DNA from: Spirochaetaceae bacterium | GTDB taxonomy: Bacteria; Spirochaetota; Spirochaetia; B11-G9 | Length of the DNA stretch: 6,587 nucleotides | Assembly (NCBI GenBank): GCA_030633365.1 | Contig: DAOVSY010000167.1 | Location: 1-6,587, forward strand | Direction of reading: 5' to 3' | Shown: piece by piece, positions 6,097 through 6,587 of the stretch | Layout of the letters: every line of letters starts with the position of its first letter | How positions within the stretch are numbered: position 1 is the stretch's first letter | Position numbers and translations under genes: made by a program | Notes under the pieces: model-generated | What the model was told of the DNA's origin: nothing | The model's database searches: none | What the model saw: the letters and a program-made list of their open reading frames with translations, nothing else

Positions 6097-6102
6097 ATAA
6101 TA
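6097..6102 (-). promoter_or_regulatory. Candidate -10 of a leaderless srkA promoter
   Basis: On the minus strand TATTAT is followed by six C residues and then the ATG, so the start of transcription would fall on the start codon. There is no Shine-Dalgarno. I see no good -35 at 16-18 nt (best TAGTAA at 17), so the call rests on the spacing and its likeness to the znuC promoter. Confidence 0.4.
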
Positions 6103-6215
6103 GACTATATAAAATCTAATTACTATCCATACAACTCAACTGTTTGGACCTTGATTTTAAGGATTTACTTGATTACCTGATTTTGGAAAGGATGATTTTA
6201 TAAAAAAATATTTTA

Positions 6216-6243
6216 TTGCACTGATGCATTAAGGGTGTATAAT
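6216..6243 (+). promoter_or_regulatory. Sigma70-type promoter of the gene at 6273
   Basis: TTGCAC (6216-6221) and a perfect TATAAT (6238-6243) are 16 nt apart. The predicted start is near 6250, about 23 nt before the ATG. The layout repeats that of the channel operon promoter (TTGCAG-16-TATAAT). Confidence 0.6.
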
Positions 6244-6272
6244 AAGTTTACAATTAGAAAAGGAGAAAATCT

Positions 6273-6587
6273 ATGAGATTGGAATTAGCAGATGGTACAA
6301 TTCTGAATGCAACTGATATTGAAATGGTAAACAGTAAAATTGACAAGCTGGATAAAAAGAATGATCACTTGATTCTTGGTGATGACAGCTATATACAGAT
6401 AGCATTTTTAGGTCATGATCTGTTTGAAACTGAATACAGAGATACAAGTGGATATTTTCAGGCAAAAAATCAGGATTTAGACTTATCACTTATTAAAAAG
6501 TTCTTTGAAGGTTTTCTTAAAGGAACAAGTGACTGGAAAAACCTTACATCATGGGAATTAATAGAGGCAAATGATGGGAGCAGTGAA
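6273..6587 (+). CDS. N-terminal part of an unrecognised small acidic protein
   Basis: The frame opens at the ATG at 6273, with AAGGAG (6260-6265) 7 nt upstream and a good promoter. It is still open at the window end after 105 codons. It begins MRLELADGTILNATDIEM, continues with a strand-like DHLILGDDSYIQIAF and FETEYRDTSGYFQAKN, then a helix DLSLIKKFFEGFLKGTSDWKNLTSWEL. The pattern (DGT near the start, a YIQ strand, an EYRD strand, then FFEGFLKGxxxWKN) recalls small beta-rich proteins of about 100-130 residues, some of them annotated as immunity-like. I do not recognise a defined family, so no function is assigned. It is divergent from srkA, with 182 bp between them. Confidence 0.8.
   Translation, partial: MRLELADGTILNATDIEMVNSKIDKLDKKNDHLILGDDSYIQIAFLGHDLFETEYRDTSGYFQAKNQDLDLSLIKKFFEGFLKGTSDWKNLTSWELIEANDGSSE

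Noticed and set aside
1..6587. CRISPR array, tRNA or rRNA genes
   Set aside because: No regularly spaced direct repeats, cloverleaf with a CCA-type end, or rRNA signature was seen on either strand.

Overview
The window is AT-rich bacterial DNA, most likely from a spirochaete. The best evidence is the ion channel at 437-2071, which reads as a close relative of SthK, the cyclic-nucleotide-gated K+ channel of Spirochaeta thermophila, along the pore, C-linker and nucleotide-binding domain. The lipoprotein signal of ZnuA and the codon use fit this, but I cannot name a genus.

Layout. (1) Positions 1-453 (+): the C-terminal part of an unrecognised glycine-rich hydrophobic protein. Its 3' end overlaps the convergent channel gene by 17 bp. 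(2) Positions 2256-437 (-): a two-gene operon behind a good promoter. It holds a 59-aa protein that looks like a stand-alone MshEN-type (c-di-GMP-binding-like) two-motif module, then a cyclic-nucleotide-gated K+ channel with an extra C-terminal fibronectin type III domain. (3) Positions 2257-2514: a divergent intergenic region full of inverted repeats. It ends in a predicted leaderless promoter with a Fur/Zur-like dyad over its -10. (4) Positions 2515-5071 (+): znuC-znuB-znuA, an ATPase, a permease and a lipoprotein binding protein forming a zinc (or manganese) ABC importer. A near-perfect 40-bp palindrome lies across the znuB stop codon. (5) Positions 5101-6090 (-): srkA (yihE), an APH-fold Ser/Thr stress-response kinase, convergent with znuA across a hairpin. 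(6) Positions 6091-6272: a divergent promoter region. (7) Positions 6273-6587 (+): the start of an unrecognised small acidic protein that runs off the window.

How the parts work together. The znu genes form one uptake system: ZnuA captures metal outside the membrane, ZnuB carries it across and ZnuC powers transport. The dyad over the znuC promoter suggests metal-dependent repression. The channel operon may join two second messengers in one unit: cAMP/cGMP through the channel's own domain and, by inference, c-di-GMP through the small protein. The two genes without a Shine-Dalgarno sequence, znuC and srkA, share the layout TATTAT-six pyrimidines-ATG, which points to leaderless transcripts.

The strongest candidates for something undescribed are the small MshEN-like partner of the channel, the channel-FN3 fusion, the shared leaderless promoter layout and the structured 2316-2478 region.
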